DNA from: Mesorhizobium liriopis
GTDB lineage: Bacteria; Pseudomonadota; Alphaproteobacteria; Rhizobiales; Rhizobiaceae
Direction of reading: 5' to 3'
NCBI RefSeq assembly: GCF_024053505.1
Contig: NZ_JAMXQS010000006.1
Coordinates: 1-64,000, forward strand
DNA length: 64,000 bases
Of the stretch, positions 1 to 9,207 are shown one piece after another. The notes beneath the pieces were generated by a model. It saw only the letters and a list, made by a program, of their open reading frames with translations, did not search any database and was not told the DNA's origin. Position 1 is the first letter of the stretch. The number at the start of each line of letters is the position of its first letter. The position numbers and the translations under genes were made by a program.

Positions 1-121
1 CAATGTGACGGTGGACGTGGAACTGATCGTGCCGGTGGCGATGGAAGAGAAGCTGCGCTTCGCTATTCGTGAGGGTGGCCGCACGGTGGGTGCGGGCATC
101 GTCGCAGCCATCGTCGAGTAA
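1..121 (+). CDS. tuf: Elongation factor Tu, C-terminal end (partial)
   Basis: Only the last 39 codons are inside the window. They read as the end of EF-Tu domain 3, with the conserved run [13 protein letters not shown] followed by a short tail ending IVE and a TAA stop at 119-121. EF-Tu delivers aminoacyl-tRNA to the ribosome as a GTP complex. Its place directly before rpsJ matches the fus-tuf-S10 order common in alphaproteobacteria. Because the genome may hold two near-identical tuf copies, the copy number (tufA or tufB) cannot be told here. Confidence 0.95.
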   Translation, partial: NVTVDVELIVPVAMEEKLRFAIREGGRTVGAGIVAAIVE

Positions 122-142
122 GCAGAAAAGTGGATCTGGCGC

Positions 143-169
143 GGGGCGGTGAGAAAAACCTCCCGCCCC
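143..169 (+). promoter_or_regulatory. Hairpin in the tuf-rpsJ spacer
   Basis: Bases 143-149 pair with 163-169 (7 bp, all G-C), then after a bulged T150 bases 151-153 pair with 160-162, leaving a 6-base A-rich loop. No T-run follows, so it is not a classical terminator. It lies about 10 bases before the rpsJ ribosome binding site AAGGA (180-184). It could be an attenuator, processing site or leader for the S10 operon; the role is inferred. Confidence 0.45.
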
Positions 170-192
170 TCGGCAGAACAAGGAATTTCGGT

Positions 193-501
193 ATGAACGG
201 ACAAAATATCCGCATCCGCTTGAAAGCTTTCGATCACCGCGTGCTCGATGCTTCCACGCGTGAGATCGTCTCGACCGCCAAGCGCACCGGCGCCAATGTG
301 CGCGGTCCGATCCCGCTTCCGACGCGGATCGAAAAGTTCACTGTCAACCGCTCGCCGCACATCGACAAGAAGAGCCGCGAGCAGTTCGAGATGCGTACGC
401 ATAAGCGCCTGCTCGACATCGTTGACCCCACGCCGCAGACCGTGGACGCGCTGATGAAGCTCGACCTGGCCGCAGGCGTGGACGTCGAGATCAAGCTTTA
501 A
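193..501 (+). CDS. rpsJ: 30S ribosomal protein S10
   Basis: 102-residue protein beginning [19 protein letters not shown], the standard S10 start; the loop [17 protein letters not shown] is the family signature. S10 is a small-subunit head protein that in other bacteria also acts as NusE in antitermination complexes. The start at 193 was chosen over an in-frame ATG at 130 because it gives the family's usual length and N-terminus and has AAGGA 9-13 bases upstream. It is the first gene of the S10 operon and follows tuf after a 71-base spacer holding a hairpin. Confidence 0.98.
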   Translation: MNGQNIRIRLKAFDHRVLDASTREIVSTAKRTGANVRGPIPLPTRIEKFTVNRSPHIDKKSREQFEMRTHKRLLDIVDPTPQTVDALMKLDLAAGVDVEIKL

Positions 502-567
502 GAGCGAAACCGTCGGCGCTTCATTCCTGAAGCTGCTGGCATTGAAGTTCGGAAGGAAACCGGAACG

Positions 568-1278
568 ATGCGTTCAGGTGTTATCGCACAGAAGGTCGGC
601 ATGACCCGCATCTACAATGATGCGGGCGAGCACGTGCCCGTGACCGTTCTGCGCATGGAAAACTGCCAGGTCGTGGCTCAGCGCACCGAAGAAAAGAACG
701 GCTACACCGCTGTTCAGCTCGGCGTCGGCCTCGCCAAGGTCAAGAACACGCCCAAGGCGCTGCGCGGTCATTTCGCGACGGCCTCGGTCGAGCCCAAGGC
801 GAAGGTCGCAGAGTTCCGCGTCTCCGCCGACAACCTTCTCGATGTCGGCTCCGAGATCACCGTCGAGCACTTCGTCGCTGGCCAAAAGGTCGATGTGACG
901 GGCACTTCGACGGGTAAGGGTTTCCAGGGTGTCATCAAGCGCCACAACTTCGGTGGTGGCCGCGCGACGCACGGTAACTCGCTGTCGCACCGCGTGCACG
1001 GCTCGACCGGTCAGCGCCAGGACCCGGGCAAGGTTTTCAAGGGCAAGAAGATGGCCGGTCACATGGGCCAGACCCGCGTGACGACCCAGAACGTCGAGGT
1101 GGTTTCCACCGATCTCGACCGCGGCCTGATCCTGATCCGCGGCGCGGTTCCCGGTTCCAAGGGTGCTTGGATCCTGGTGCGCGACGCCGTCAAGGCTACG
1201 CTGCCGGAAAACGCGCCGAAGCCGGCAGCGATCCGTGCAGCCCAGAACGACTCGGCCCAGCCGGGCGAGGGGGCATAA
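568..1278 (+). CDS. rplC: 50S ribosomal protein L3
   Basis: 236 residues. The central basic segment with [18 protein letters not shown] is the L3 loop that reaches the peptidyl transferase centre and carries the glutamine methylated by PrmB in E. coli. The protein is about 25 residues longer than the E. coli one because of a C-terminal extension rich in Ala, Pro and Gln, a common alphaproteobacterial trait. RBS AAGGA lies just upstream. The 66-base gap before it contains only a modest hairpin (518-522 with 529-533, plus 3 pairs beyond a bulge). The stop abuts the rplD start with no spacer. Confidence 0.98.
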   Translation: MRSGVIAQKVGMTRIYNDAGEHVPVTVLRMENCQVVAQRTEEKNGYTAVQLGVGLAKVKNTPKALRGHFATASVEPKAKVAEFRVSADNLLDVGSEITVEHFVAGQKVDVTGTSTGKGFQGVIKRHNFGGGRATHGNSLSHRVHGSTGQRQDPGKVFKGKKMAGHMGQTRVTTQNVEVVSTDLDRGLILIRGAVPGSKGAWILVRDAVKATLPENAPKPAAIRAAQNDSAQPGEGA

Positions 1279-1899
1279 ATGGACGTGAACGTTTCCACGC
1301 TCGCAGGTCAGGGCGCCGGCACGGTGACCCTGTCGGACGAGATCTTCGGCCTCGAGCCGCGCGAGGACATTCTCGCCCGCGTGGTACGCTGGCAGCTGGC
1401 CAAGCGTCAGCAGGGCACGCATCAGGCCAAGGGCCGCGCGGATATCGCGCGCACCGGCGCCAAGATGTACAAGCAGAAGGGAACGGGCCGCGCCCGTCAC
1501 TCCTCGGCCCGCGCTCCGCAGTTCCGCGGCGGCGGCAAGGCCCACGGCCCGGTTGCCCGCTCCCACGAGCACGACCTGCCCAAGAAGGTCCGCGCGCTCG
1601 GCCTGAAGCATGCGCTTTCGGCCAAGGCCCGTGCGGACAGCATCATCGTCGTCGATGAGTTGGCTCTTTCCGAAGCCAAAACCAAGACGCTGGTGGCGAA
1701 CTTCGCTTCGCTCGGCCTTTCGAACGCTCTGGTGATCGGCGGCGCCGAACTCGACCAGAACTTCGCCAAGGCAGTGAACAACATTCCGAACATCGACGTG
1801 CTGCCGATCCAGGGCATCAACGTCTACGACATCCTCCGTCGCGGCACGCTGGTGCTTTCCAAGGCTGCGATCGAGGCTCTCGAGGAGCGCTTCAAGTGA
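1279..1899 (+). CDS. rplD: 50S ribosomal protein L4
   Basis: 206 residues, the usual L4 length. The long internal loop with [19 protein letters not shown] is the exit-tunnel extension. In E. coli L4 binds its own S10 leader and represses the operon; whether the same holds here is not visible, and no E. coli-like S10 leader is recognisable. ATG follows the rplC stop directly, and the stop overlaps the GTG start of rplW, so translation of rplC-rplD-rplW is probably coupled. Confidence 0.98.
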   Translation: MDVNVSTLAGQGAGTVTLSDEIFGLEPREDILARVVRWQLAKRQQGTHQAKGRADIARTGAKMYKQKGTGRARHSSARAPQFRGGGKAHGPVARSHEHDLPKKVRALGLKHALSAKARADSIIVVDELALSEAKTKTLVANFASLGLSNALVIGGAELDQNFAKAVNNIPNIDVLPIQGINVYDILRRGTLVLSKAAIEALEERFK

Positions 1900-2189
1900 C
1901 CGATCTTCGCCATTACGACGTGATCGTCAGCCCCGCCATCACCGAGAAGTCGACGATGGCGTCGGAGCAGAACCAAGTGGTCTTCAACGTTGCCAAGACG
2001 GCTTCGAAGACCGAGATCAAGGCCGCTGTCGAGGCGCTGTTCGGCGTCAAGGTGACGGGAGTGAACACGCTGGTCCGCAAGGGCAAGGTGAAGCGCTTCC
2101 GTGGCACGATCGGCCGCCAGCAGGACGTCAAGAAGGCCATCGTCACCTTGCGTGACGGCGACTCGATCGACGTCAGCACCGGCCTCTAA
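1896..2189 (+). CDS. rplW: 50S ribosomal protein L23
   Basis: 97 residues beginning [19 protein letters not shown], typical of L23. L23 lies at the tunnel exit and forms part of the docking site for trigger factor and SRP. The start is a GTG at 1896 that overlaps the rplD stop (GTGA); no other start gives the conserved N-terminus, so coupling to rplD is likely. Confidence 0.97.
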   Translation: MTDLRHYDVIVSPAITEKSTMASEQNQVVFNVAKTASKTEIKAAVEALFGVKVTGVNTLVRKGKVKRFRGTIGRQQDVKKAIVTLRDGDSIDVSTGL

Positions 2190-2212
2190 GACGGATCGGC
2201 AAGGACAAGAAC

Positions 2213-3046
2213 ATGGCACTCAAGAGCTATAAGCCGACGACCCCGAGCCAGCGCCAGCTGGTGATCGTCGACCGCTCTTCCCTGTGGAAGGGCAAGCCCG
2301 TGAAGGGTCTGACCGAAGGCCTTTCGTCTTCGGGCGGCCGCAACAACTATGGTCGCGTGACGGCTCGCTTCATCGGCGGCGGTCACAAGCGCACCTATCG
2401 CGTGATCGATTTCAAGCGTCGCAAGTTCGACGTCTCGGCGACCGTCGAGCGTCTGGAATACGACCCCAACCGCACGGCCTTCATCGCGCTCTTGCGCTAT
2501 GACGACGGCGAGCTGAGCTACATCATCGCCCCGCAGCGCCTGTCGCCGGGCGACAAGGTGATCGCCGGCCAGTCGGCCGACGTGAAGCCGGGCAATGCGA
2601 TGCCGCTGCAGTCGATGCCGGTCGGCACGATCGTGCACAATGTGGAGCTCAAGCCGGGCAAGGGCGGTCAGATCGCGCGTTCGGCGGGTTCCTACGCACA
2701 GCTCGTCGGCCGCGATCAGGGCATGGCGATCCTTCGCCTGAACTCGGGCGAGCAGCGCCTCGTTCACGGCTCGTGCTTCGCGACCGTGGGTGCGGTGTCC
2801 AACCCCGACCATGGCAACATCAACCTCGGCAAGGCCGGTCGTTCGCGCTGGCTGGGCCGTCGCCCGCACAATCGCGGCGTCACGATGAACCCGGTCGATC
2901 ACCCGCATGGTGGTGGTGAAGGCCGCACCTCGGGTGGCCGTCATCCGGTCACGCCCTGGGGCAAGCCCACCAAGGGCAAGAAGACCCGGTCAAACAAGGC
3001 GACCGACAAGTTCATCATGCGCTCGCGCCATGCGCGCAAGAGCTAA
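2213..3046 (+). CDS. rplB: 50S ribosomal protein L2
   Basis: 277 residues. L2 binds 23S rRNA near the peptidyl transferase centre and bridges to the 30S subunit. The C-terminal motif [18 protein letters not shown] contains the conserved histidine important for peptidyl transferase function, followed by the usual basic tail. Upstream AAGGACAAGAAC provides a ribosome binding site. Fourth large-subunit gene of the S10 operon in canonical order. Confidence 0.98.
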   Translation: MALKSYKPTTPSQRQLVIVDRSSLWKGKPVKGLTEGLSSSGGRNNYGRVTARFIGGGHKRTYRVIDFKRRKFDVSATVERLEYDPNRTAFIALLRYDDGELSYIIAPQRLSPGDKVIAGQSADVKPGNAMPLQSMPVGTIVHNVELKPGKGGQIARSAGSYAQLVGRDQGMAILRLNSGEQRLVHGSCFATVGAVSNPDHGNINLGKAGRSRWLGRRPHNRGVTMNPVDHPHGGGEGRTSGGRHPVTPWGKPTKGKKTRSNKATDKFIMRSRHARKS

Positions 3047-3063
3047 GTAAGAGGTAGAGGCGC

Positions 3064-3342
3064 ATGTCCCGCTCAGTCTGGAAGGGCCCGTTCGTCGACG
3101 GATATCTGCTGAAGAAGGCAGAGAAGGTTCGTGAAGGCGGTCGTTCCGAAGTCATCAAGTCGTGGAGCCGCCGCTCCACCATTCTGCCGCAGTTCGTGGG
3201 TCTCACGTTCGGCGTCTATAACGGCCAGAAGCACGTTCCCGTCGCGGTGAACGAAGAGATGGTCGGTCACAAGTTCGGCGAGTTCGCGCCCACCCGCACC
3301 TATTACGGTCACGGCGCGGACAAGAAGGCAAAGAGGAAGTAA
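3064..3342 (+). CDS. rpsS: 30S ribosomal protein S19
   Basis: 92 residues beginning [18 protein letters not shown], the S19 signature. S19 sits in the 30S head beside S13 and contacts the A-site tRNA region. GAGGTAGAGG precedes the start. The stop at 3340-3342 is separated from the rplV start by one base. Confidence 0.98.
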   Translation: MSRSVWKGPFVDGYLLKKAEKVREGGRSEVIKSWSRRSTILPQFVGLTFGVYNGQKHVPVAVNEEMVGHKFGEFAPTRTYYGHGADKKAKRK

Positions 3343-3343
3343 C

Positions 3344-3733
3344 ATGGGCAAGGCCAAGGCTCCGCGCAGGCTCGCCGACAATGAGGCTCGCGCCGTGCTC
3401 CGCACGATCCGCATCAGCCCTCAGAAGCTGAACCTCGTTGCCGCGCTGATCCGCGGCAAGAAGGTGGCGAGCGCGCTCAATGATCTGGAATTCTCGCGCA
3501 AGCGTATCGCATCGACCGTCAAGAAGACGCTCGAATCGGCAGTCGCGAACGCCGAGAACAACCATGACCTCGACGTGGACGCGCTGGTGGTGTCCGAGGC
3601 CTATGTTGGCAAGTCGATCGTCATGAAGCGTTTCCATGCTCGCGGTCGCGGCCGGGCGAGCCGGATCGAGAAGCCCTTCTCGCATCTGACCATCGTCGTC
3701 CGCGAAGTGGAAGAGAAAGTGGAGGCCGCCTGA
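3344..3733 (+). CDS. rplV: 50S ribosomal protein L22
   Basis: 129 residues. L22 has a globular surface domain and a beta-hairpin that lines the exit tunnel; the hairpin is visible near the C-terminus around [19 protein letters not shown], the region where macrolide-resistance changes occur in other species. It shares one base with rpsC (TGATG at 3731-3735), so the two are coupled. Confidence 0.98.
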   Translation: MGKAKAPRRLADNEARAVLRTIRISPQKLNLVAALIRGKKVASALNDLEFSRKRIASTVKKTLESAVANAENNHDLDVDALVVSEAYVGKSIVMKRFHARGRGRASRIEKPFSHLTIVVREVEEKVEAA

Positions 3734-4440
3734 TGGGCCAGAAAGTCAATCCGATCGGTCTGCGTCTGGGCATCAACCGCACCTGGGATTCGCGCTGGTA
3801 CGCGAACACCGGCGAGTACGGCAAGCTGCTCCACGAAGACCTCAAGATCCGCGAATACCTGCTCAAGGAACTGAAGCAGGCCGCCGTGTCGAAGGTGGTG
3901 ATCGAGCGTCCGCACAAGAAGTGCCGCGTCACGATCCATGCCGGCCGTCCCGGCCTGATCATCGGCAAGAAGGGCGCGGACATCGAGAAGCTTCGCAAGA
4001 AGCTGACCGAGATGACCAAGTCGGAAACGCACCTCAACATCGTGGAAGTGCGCAAGCCGGAGATCGACGCCACGCTGGTCGCGCAGTCCATCGCGCAGCA
4101 GCTCGAGCGCCGCATCGCCTTCCGCCGCGCCATGAAGCGTGCCGTTCAGTCGGCCATGCGTCTGGGCGCCGAGGGCATCCGCATCAACTGCTCGGGCCGT
4201 CTCGGCGGCGCTGAGATCGCGCGTCTGGAATGGTATCGTGAAGGTCGCGTGCCGCTTCACACCCTGCGCGCCGACGTCGATTACGGCACGGCCGAAGCGC
4301 ACACCGCTTACGGCACCTGCGGCGTCAAGGTCTGGGTGTTCAAGGGCGAGATCCTCGAGCATGACCCGATGGCGTCGGAGCGTCGCGCAACGGAAGGCGA
4401 GCAGAACGCGCCGCGCCGTCGCGAGCGCGAGAACGCCTGA
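3733..4440 (+). CDS. rpsC: 30S ribosomal protein S3
   Basis: 235 residues beginning [16 protein letters not shown]. The KH-type RNA-binding loop [18 protein letters not shown] is clear around residues 75-93, followed by the S3 C-terminal domain with [13 protein letters not shown]3 helps form the mRNA entry channel with S4 and S5 and has helicase-like activity. The last 20 or so residues are charged and variable, as usual. Starts on the rplV stop. Confidence 0.98.
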   Translation: MGQKVNPIGLRLGINRTWDSRWYANTGEYGKLLHEDLKIREYLLKELKQAAVSKVVIERPHKKCRVTIHAGRPGLIIGKKGADIEKLRKKLTEMTKSETHLNIVEVRKPEIDATLVAQSIAQQLERRIAFRRAMKRAVQSAMRLGAEGIRINCSGRLGGAEIARLEWYREGRVPLHTLRADVDYGTAEAHTAYGTCGVKVWVFKGEILEHDPMASERRATEGEQNAPRRRERENA

Positions 4441-4458
4441 TTTTTGGAGTAGAACGAG

Positions 4459-4872
4459 ATGCTGCAACCTAAGCGCACGAAGTTCCGCAAGCAGTTCAAG
4501 GGCCGCATCCACGGCGCCGCGAAGGGCGGGACAAACCTCGACTTCGGCGCGTTCGGTCTGAAGGCGCTTGAGCCCAACCGCGTCACCGCGCGCGAGATCG
4601 AGGCGGCCCGCCGCGCGATCACCCGCGAGATGAAGCGTGAAGGCCGCGTCTGGATCCGCGTGTTCCCGGACGTTCCTGTCACCTCCAAGCCGACCGAAGT
4701 CCGCATGGGCAAGGGCAAGGGCGCTGTCGATTACTGGGCAGCCCGCGTCAAGCCGGGCCGCATCATGTTCGAGATCGACGGCGTGTCGGAAGAAACGGCT
4801 CGCGCCGCGCTCCGCCTTGGTGCTGCCAAGCTTTCGGTCAAGACGCGCTTCATGCAGCGCATCGCTGAGTAA
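4459..4872 (+). CDS. rplP: 50S ribosomal protein L16
   Basis: 137 residues beginning [17 protein letters not shown]16 organises the A-site side of the large subunit. The segment [19 protein letters not shown] is strongly conserved and includes the arginine region hydroxylated in some bacteria. TGGAGTAGAACGAG precedes the start. Position between S3 and L29 is canonical. Confidence 0.98.
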   Translation: MLQPKRTKFRKQFKGRIHGAAKGGTNLDFGAFGLKALEPNRVTAREIEAARRAITREMKREGRVWIRVFPDVPVTSKPTEVRMGKGKGAVDYWAARVKPGRIMFEIDGVSEETARAALRLGAAKLSVKTRFMQRIAE

Positions 4873-4884
4873 AGGACCGGGGTG

Positions 4885-5085
4885 ATGAAGGTTTCCGATA
4901 TTCGTGGCAAGTCCACTGACCAGCTGAACGACGAGCTTGCCTCGCTGAAGAAGGAGCAGTTCAACCTGCGCTTCCAGAAGGCGACGGGCCAGCTCGAGAA
5001 GACCGCGCGGGTGAAGGAAGTTCGCCGCACCATCGCGCGAATCAAGACCATCGCCGCCGAGCAGTCGGCCGCCAAGAAGGCATAA
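4885..5085 (+). CDS. rpmC: 50S ribosomal protein L29
   Basis: 66 residues, a two-helix protein with [17 protein letters not shown], typical of L29, which lies near the tunnel exit beside L23. A GTG at 4882 lies in frame directly before the ATG at 4885; the ATG gives the standard N-terminus [10 protein letters not shown] and is spaced 5-8 bases from the AAGGACCGGGG region, so it is preferred. Confidence 0.96.
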   Translation: MKVSDIRGKSTDQLNDELASLKKEQFNLRFQKATGQLEKTARVKEVRRTIARIKTIAAEQSAAKKA

Positions 5086-5096
5086 GGACAACAACC

Positions 5097-5342
5097 ATGC
5101 CCAAGCGTGTCCTGCAAGGCACCGTCGTCAGCGACAAGAACGACAAGACGGTGGTCGTCAATGTCGAGCGTCGCTTCACGCACCCGGTCATGAAGAAGAC
5201 CGTGCGCATGACCAAGCGCTACAAGGCGCATGACGAGAATAACAGCCACAAGGTCGGCGACCAGGTCTTCATCCAGGAGTCCAAGCCGATCTCGCGCGAC
5301 AAGCGCTGGATCGTGGTGACCGAGGAGCAGGCAGAAGCCTGA
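5097..5342 (+). CDS. rpsQ: 30S ribosomal protein S17
   Basis: 81 residues beginning [21 protein letters not shown], an OB-fold protein that binds 16S rRNA early in assembly. It is the last gene of the canonical S10 operon, and here too it is followed by an unusually long gap (5343-5508) with strong hairpins before rplN, matching the S10/spc operon border in E. coli. Confidence 0.98.
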   Translation: MPKRVLQGTVVSDKNDKTVVVNVERRFTHPVMKKTVRMTKRYKAHDENNSHKVGDQVFIQESKPISRDKRWIVVTEEQAEA

Positions 5343-5401
5343 TTTCTCAGAATGACGGGTGAGGCGGCTTCGCTTCAGTCGTTTCAGTTTTTCGGGTTTC
5401 C

Positions 5402-5456
5402 GGGGCAATTCCAATTAGACTGCGGTGCAGTTTTGTTGGAATTGCTCTGGATTTTT
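5402..5456 (+). terminator. Long hairpin at the S10/spc operon border (possible attenuator)
   Basis: Bases 5405-5414 pair perfectly with 5436-5445 (10 bp), with further G-U and G-C pairs outward to 5402/5448, and an inner 5-bp stem 5419-5423 with 5427-5431 around a 3-base loop. Five T residues follow at 5452-5456, so it resembles an intrinsic terminator with a 6-base offset. A second hairpin (5459-5466 with 5476-5483, one G-U) follows. As the genes after it are essential and continue in the same direction, partial termination, or a separate downstream promoter, is more likely than full stop. Both points are inferred. Confidence 0.6.
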
Positions 5457-5508
5457 AAGGCTTGCCGGCTTATGGGGCAGGCCGTGAATAACAAGAAGGT
5501 GGTCAGTC

Positions 5509-5877
5509 ATGATCCAGATGCAGACTAACCTCGACGTGGCCGATAATTCAGGCGCTCGTCGGGTCATGTGCATCAAGGTTCTCGGCGGTTCGAAGCGCAA
5601 ATACGCTTCGGTGGGCGACATCATCGTCGTCTCCGTGAAGGAAGCGATTCCGCGCGGCCGTGTGAAGAAAGGCGATGTCATGAAGGCGGTCGTGGTGCGC
5701 ACGGCCAAGGATATCCGCCGCGCCGACGGCAGCGTCATCCGCTTCGACAAGAATGCGGCTGTGCTCGTCGATAACAAGCGCGAGCCGGTCGGTACCCGTA
5801 TCTTCGGGCCCGTGCCGCGCGAGCTGCGCGCCAAGAACCACATGAAGATCGTCTCGCTCGCGCCTGAAGTGCTCTGA
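5509..5877 (+). CDS. rplN: 50S ribosomal protein L14
   Basis: 122 residues beginning [19 protein letters not shown], the invariant L14 start, with [18 protein letters not shown] in the middle. L14 forms intersubunit bridges and is the docking point for the silencing factor RsfS. First gene of the spc block, preceded by AAGAAGGTGG and by the hairpin-rich 166-base gap. Confidence 0.98.
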   Translation: MIQMQTNLDVADNSGARRVMCIKVLGGSKRKYASVGDIIVVSVKEAIPRGRVKKGDVMKAVVVRTAKDIRRADGSVIRFDKNAAVLVDNKREPVGTRIFGPVPRELRAKNHMKIVSLAPEVL

Positions 5878-5905
5878 CGCGTCGAACCGATCAAGGACCC
5901 AACTC

Positions 5906-6214
5906 ATGAACAAGATTCGCAAGGGCGACAAAGTCGTCGTGCTCGCCGGCAAGGACAAGGGCCGCACCGGTGAAGTGCTTCAGGTGATGCCGAAGGACGA
6001 CAAGGCCGTCGTTCGCGGCATCAACCAGGTTCGCCGCCATCAGCGCCAGTCGCAGTCCCAGGAAGGCGGCATCATCACCAAGGATGCACCGATTCATCTG
6101 TCCAACCTCGCTCTGACCGACAAGAACGGCAAGGCCACCCGCGTCGGCTTTGAGGTTCGTGATGGCAAGAAGGTTCGCGTGGCGAAGACCACGGGGGAAG
6201 TGATCAATGGCTAA
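5906..6214 (+). CDS. rplX: 50S ribosomal protein L24
   Basis: 102 residues beginning [22 protein letters not shown], the KOW-motif start of L24, an assembly initiator of the large subunit. The segment [12 protein letters not shown] is also typical. The stop overlaps the rplE start by 8 bases, so L24 and L5 are probably translationally coupled. Confidence 0.98.
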   Translation: MNKIRKGDKVVVLAGKDKGRTGEVLQVMPKDDKAVVRGINQVRRHQRQSQSQEGGIITKDAPIHLSNLALTDKNGKATRVGFEVRDGKKVRVAKTTGEVING

Positions 6215-6764
6215 CACACAGTATCAGCCGCGCCTTCGGAAGGTCTATGACGAGACCATCCGCAAGTCGCTCCTCGAGCAGTTCAAGTACGACAACGAGA
6301 TGCAGGTTCCCCGCATCGACAAGATCGTGCTGAACATGGGCGTTGGCGAAGCTACCGCCGACTCGAAGAAGCCCAGCATCGCCGCGGAAGATCTCGGCCT
6401 CATCGCCGGCCAGAAGGCCGTGGTGACCCGTGCCCGCAACTCGATCGCCGGCTTCAAGGTGCGCGAGAACATGCCGATCGGCGCGAAGGTCACTCTTCGC
6501 AAGGAGCGGATGTACGAGTTCCTCGATCGTCTCGTGAACATCGCGCTGCCGCGCGTTCGCGACTTCCGCGGGCTCAACCCCAAGAGCTTCGACGGCCGTG
6601 GCAACTACGCCATGGGTATCAAGGAGCACATCGTTTTCCCGGAGATCAACTACGACAAGGTCGATCAGATCTGGGGTATGGACGTCATCGTTTGTACGAC
6701 TGCGAAGACGGATGAGGAAGCCCGGGCTCTGCTCAAGGCTTTCAACTTCCCCTTCCGCCAGTAA
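6207..6764 (+). CDS. rplE: 50S ribosomal protein L5
   Basis: 185 residues. L5 binds 5S rRNA and contacts P-site tRNA. Conserved blocks include [14 protein letters not shown] near the N-terminus, [16 protein letters not shown], and [16 protein letters not shown]. Starts inside the end of rplX. In E. coli the spc operon is controlled by S8 binding near this gene; no equivalent site was recognised by eye. Confidence 0.98.
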   Translation: MANTQYQPRLRKVYDETIRKSLLEQFKYDNEMQVPRIDKIVLNMGVGEATADSKKPSIAAEDLGLIAGQKAVVTRARNSIAGFKVRENMPIGAKVTLRKERMYEFLDRLVNIALPRVRDFRGLNPKSFDGRGNYAMGIKEHIVFPEINYDKVDQIWGMDVIVCTTAKTDEEARALLKAFNFPFRQ

Positions 6765-6788
6765 CGGCAGCGAGAAAGGAAACACGAG

Positions 6789-7094
6789 ATGGCAAAGACC
6801 AGCTCAGTCGAGAAGAACAACCGCCGTCGCAAGATGGTGAAGCAGTTCGCAAAGAAGCGCGCCGACCTCAAGGCGATCGTGATGGATCAGGACAAGCCGA
6901 TCGACGAGCGCTTCCGCGCCCAGGTCAAGCTTGCCGCGCTGCCCCGCAATTCCGCGAAGAACCGCATCCGCAATCGTTGCGAAGTGACCGGTCGTCCGCG
7001 CGCCTATTACCGCAAGCTCGGAATGAGCCGCGTGGCGCTGCGTGAGCTCGGTTCGCTCGGGATGATCCCGGGTCTGGTCAAGTCGAGCTGGTAA
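6789..7094 (+). CDS. rpsN: 30S ribosomal protein S14 (zinc-free type)
   Basis: 101 residues. The C-terminal block [20 protein letters not shown] has only one cysteine, so this is the long form without a zinc ribbon, as in E. coli. S14 completes the 30S head near S3 and S10. GAGAAAGGAAACACGAG upstream supplies the ribosome binding site. Confidence 0.98.
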   Translation: MAKTSSVEKNNRRRKMVKQFAKKRADLKAIVMDQDKPIDERFRAQVKLAALPRNSAKNRIRNRCEVTGRPRAYYRKLGMSRVALRELGSLGMIPGLVKSSW

Positions 7095-7107
7095 GGGAGG
7101 GACGACG

Positions 7108-7506
7108 ATGTCTTTGAGCGATCCTCTTGGCGATATGCTGACCCGGATCCGCAATGCCTATGGGCGGCGGAAGAGCACGGTGTCCACTCCCGCTTCACGT
7201 CTGCGCGCTCGGGTGCTCGACGTTCTGAAGTCGGAAGGCTACATCCGCGACTACAGCCAGACCGAGTTCGAGAACGGCAAGTCCGAGATCGAAATCGAGC
7301 TGAAATATTATGATGGCGCGCCGGTGATCCGCGAGATCTCCCGCGTGTCGAAGCCCGGCCGCCGCGTTTATGTGTCGGTCAAGTCCATCCCGCAGGTCGC
7401 CAACGGCCTCGGCATCTCGATCCTGTCCACGCCCAAGGGCGTGATGGCGGATCACGAGGCGCGCGAGCAGAACGTGGGCGGCGAGGTGCTCTGCCAGGTC
7501 TTCTGA
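7108..7506 (+). CDS. rpsH: 30S ribosomal protein S8
   Basis: 132 residues beginning [19 protein letters not shown]8 is a primary 16S rRNA-binding protein of the central domain; the C-terminal [20 protein letters not shown] is the RNA-binding signature. RBS GGGAGGGACG lies just upstream. In gammaproteobacteria S8 represses the spc operon; here this is unknown. Confidence 0.98.
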   Translation: MSLSDPLGDMLTRIRNAYGRRKSTVSTPASRLRARVLDVLKSEGYIRDYSQTEFENGKSEIEIELKYYDGAPVIREISRVSKPGRRVYVSVKSIPQVANGLGISILSTPKGVMADHEAREQNVGGEVLCQVF

Positions 7507-7538
7507 CCCGGCAGGCTCTTGGATCAAGGAAGGCTTTC

Positions 7539-8072
7539 ATGTCTCGTATCGGAAAAAAGCCGGTCGCCGTCCCTCAGGGCGTGACCGCATCGGTGAACGG
7601 TCAGACCGTTTCCGCGAAAGGCCCCAAGGGAGAGCTGCGCTTCGTCGTCAACGACGAAGTACTGGTGAAGCTCGAGGAAGGCAGCATCTCCGTCACCCCG
7701 CGTGACGAAACCAAGGATGCGCGTTCGAAGTGGGGCATGTCCCGCACCCAGATCGTGAACATCCTGCAGGGTGTGAAGGACGGCTTCGAGCGTCGTCTCG
7801 AGATCACGGGCGTGGGTTACCGCGCCGCCATGCAGGGCAAGAACCTGCAGCTGGCTCTTGGCTTCAGCCATGACGTGGTCTACCAGACGCCGGAAGGCGT
7901 CACGATCGCTGTGCCGCGCCCGACCGAAATCGTGGTCACGGGCATCGACAAGCAGCAGGTCGGTCAGGTTGCCGCCGAAATCCGCGAATATCGCGGTCCC
8001 GAGCCCTACAAGGGCAAGGGTGTCCGCTATGCCGGCGAGCGCATCGTGCGCAAGGAAGGCAAGAAGAAGTAA
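7539..8072 (+). CDS. rplF: 50S ribosomal protein L6
   Basis: 177 residues beginning [15 protein letters not shown]. Two related domains are expected; the C-terminal signature [15 protein letters not shown] is present. L6 sits near the GTPase-associated region. Followed by a 100-base gap with two strong hairpins, an unusual break inside the spc gene order. Confidence 0.98.
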   Translation: MSRIGKKPVAVPQGVTASVNGQTVSAKGPKGELRFVVNDEVLVKLEEGSISVTPRDETKDARSKWGMSRTQIVNILQGVKDGFERRLEITGVGYRAAMQGKNLQLALGFSHDVVYQTPEGVTIAVPRPTEIVVTGIDKQQVGQVAAEIREYRGPEPYKGKGVRYAGERIVRKEGKKK

Positions 8073-8080
8073 TCGCGGCA

Positions 8081-8113
8081 GGGCCGGTTTTCGCCGGCCC
8101 TTCCTTCTGTTTT
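8081..8113 (+). terminator. Terminator-like hairpin between rplF and rplR
   Basis: Bases 8081-8087 pair perfectly with 8094-8100 (7 bp, all G-C, 6-base loop TTTTCG) and are followed by a T-rich tract with two short T-runs up to 8113. This has the form of an intrinsic terminator in the middle of an essential operon, so attenuation or 3'-end formation of an upstream transcript is likelier than complete termination. Confidence 0.55.
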
Positions 8114-8154
8114 CAGCGCGCGATCACGGGCGAGACTTTCCCGTGGTGGCGCTG
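8114..8154 (+). promoter_or_regulatory. Second hairpin before rplR
   Basis: Bases 8114-8119 pair with 8149-8154 and, after an internal loop, 8125-8130 pair with 8140-8145 (two perfect 6-bp stems). It ends 18 bases before the rplR start, close to the AGGAAAAGA ribosome binding site, so it might influence rplR translation or follow on from the terminator-like element. Function inferred. Confidence 0.4.
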
Positions 8155-8172
8155 TCAGTCTAGGAAAAGACC

Positions 8173-8532
8173 ATGAGCACCAAGGCAAGCACGCAGCGCC
8201 GCGCACAGCGCGTCCGCCGCCAGTTGAAGAAGGTCGCGGGCGAGCGTCCCCGTCTTTCGGTTCACCGCACCTCGAAGAACATCTATGTCCAGGTCATCTA
8301 CGACAAGCAGGGCCGGACCCTCGCTGCCGCTTCGACCCTGGAAGCCGGCTTCCGCAAGGAAGGCAAGACGGGCGCCGACACCGGCGCAGCGTCGGCCATC
8401 GGCAAGCTGATCGCCGAGCGCGCCAAGGAAGCGGGCGTCAACGAGGTCGTGTTCGACCGCGGCGCCTACATCTATCACGGCCGCGTCAAGGCGCTGGCCG
8501 AGGCAGCCCGTGAAGGCGGTTTGACCTTCTGA
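8173..8532 (+). CDS. rplR: 50S ribosomal protein L18
   Basis: 119 residues. L18 binds 5S rRNA; the basic N-terminus and [18 protein letters not shown] and the C-terminal [23 protein letters not shown] are typical. The gene is bracketed by hairpin-bearing gaps on both sides (8073-8172 and 8533-8614), unlike its neighbours. Confidence 0.98.
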   Translation: MSTKASTQRRAQRVRRQLKKVAGERPRLSVHRTSKNIYVQVIYDKQGRTLAAASTLEAGFRKEGKTGADTGAASAIGKLIAERAKEAGVNEVVFDRGAYIYHGRVKALAEAAREGGLTF

Positions 8533-8542
8533 GGTTTTCACC

Positions 8543-8568
8543 GCCGGCTGATCGCATGATCGGCCGGC
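8543..8568 (+). promoter_or_regulatory. 11-bp perfect hairpin between rplR and rpsE
   Basis: Bases 8543-8553 pair with 8558-8568 without mismatch (one G-U) around a GCAT tetraloop, a very stable structure. No T-run follows. It lies 46 bases before the rpsE start. Possible roles are a processing or pause site, or a barrier that separates L18 and S5 expression; none is shown by the sequence alone. Confidence 0.55.
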
Positions 8569-8614
8569 ATCATTCCCAACCCGTGCTATCCGGAAAAGAA
8601 CAAGGATTAGGATC

Positions 8615-9184
8615 ATGGCACAAGAACGCAGGGACGGCGGCCGCGATCGCGGTCGTGACCGCGAAGAGCGCGACGACGGCTTCGTCGATAAGCTCGTTCA
8701 TATCAACCGCGTCGCCAAGGTGGTGAAGGGTGGCCGTCGCTTCGGCTTCGCTGCTCTCGTCGTCGTCGGCGACCAGAAGGGCCGCGTCGGCTTCGGCCAC
8801 GGGAAGGCGCGCGAAGTGCCTGAGGCAATCCGCAAGGCGACCGAGTCTGCCAAGCGCGACCTCATCTTCGTGCCGCTCCGTTCGGGCCGCACCCTGCATC
8901 ACGACGTGGAAGGCCGCCATGGCGCGGGCCGCGTTCTGCTGCGCTCGGCCAAGGCCGGTACGGGCATCATCGCAGGCGGCCCGATGCGCGCCGTTTTCGA
9001 GACGCTCGGCATGCACGACGTCGTCGCCAAGTCGATGGGCTCGTCGAACCCCTACAACATGGTTCGCGCCACTTTCGACGCGCTGAAGCACCAGCTGCAT
9101 CCGAAGGATGTGGCCGCGGCGCGTGGCATCAAGTATTCGACCCTTCAGGCACGTCGCGGCACCGCCGTGGCTGCTGAAGAGTAA
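8615..9184 (+). CDS. rpsE: 30S ribosomal protein S5
   Basis: 189 residues. After a charged N-terminal extension rich in Arg, Asp and Glu (about residues 1-25) comes the double-stranded RNA-binding-like domain with [20 protein letters not shown] and the C-terminal domain with [16 protein letters not shown] and [18 protein letters not shown]5 takes part in decoding accuracy and mRNA entry. AAGGATTAGGATC precedes the start. Confidence 0.98.
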   Translation: MAQERRDGGRDRGRDREERDDGFVDKLVHINRVAKVVKGGRRFGFAALVVVGDQKGRVGFGHGKAREVPEAIRKATESAKRDLIFVPLRSGRTLHHDVEGRHGAGRVLLRSAKAGTGIIAGGPMRAVFETLGMHDVVAKSMGSSNPYNMVRATFDALKHQLHPKDVAAARGIKYSTLQARRGTAVAAEE

Positions 9185-9207
9185 GAGCGGCCGCGAGGAG
9201 ATATTCG

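Noticed and set aside
574-1611. 345-residue open frame on the minus strand over rplC-rplD
   Set aside because: Antisense to two certain ribosomal protein genes; no family resemblance.
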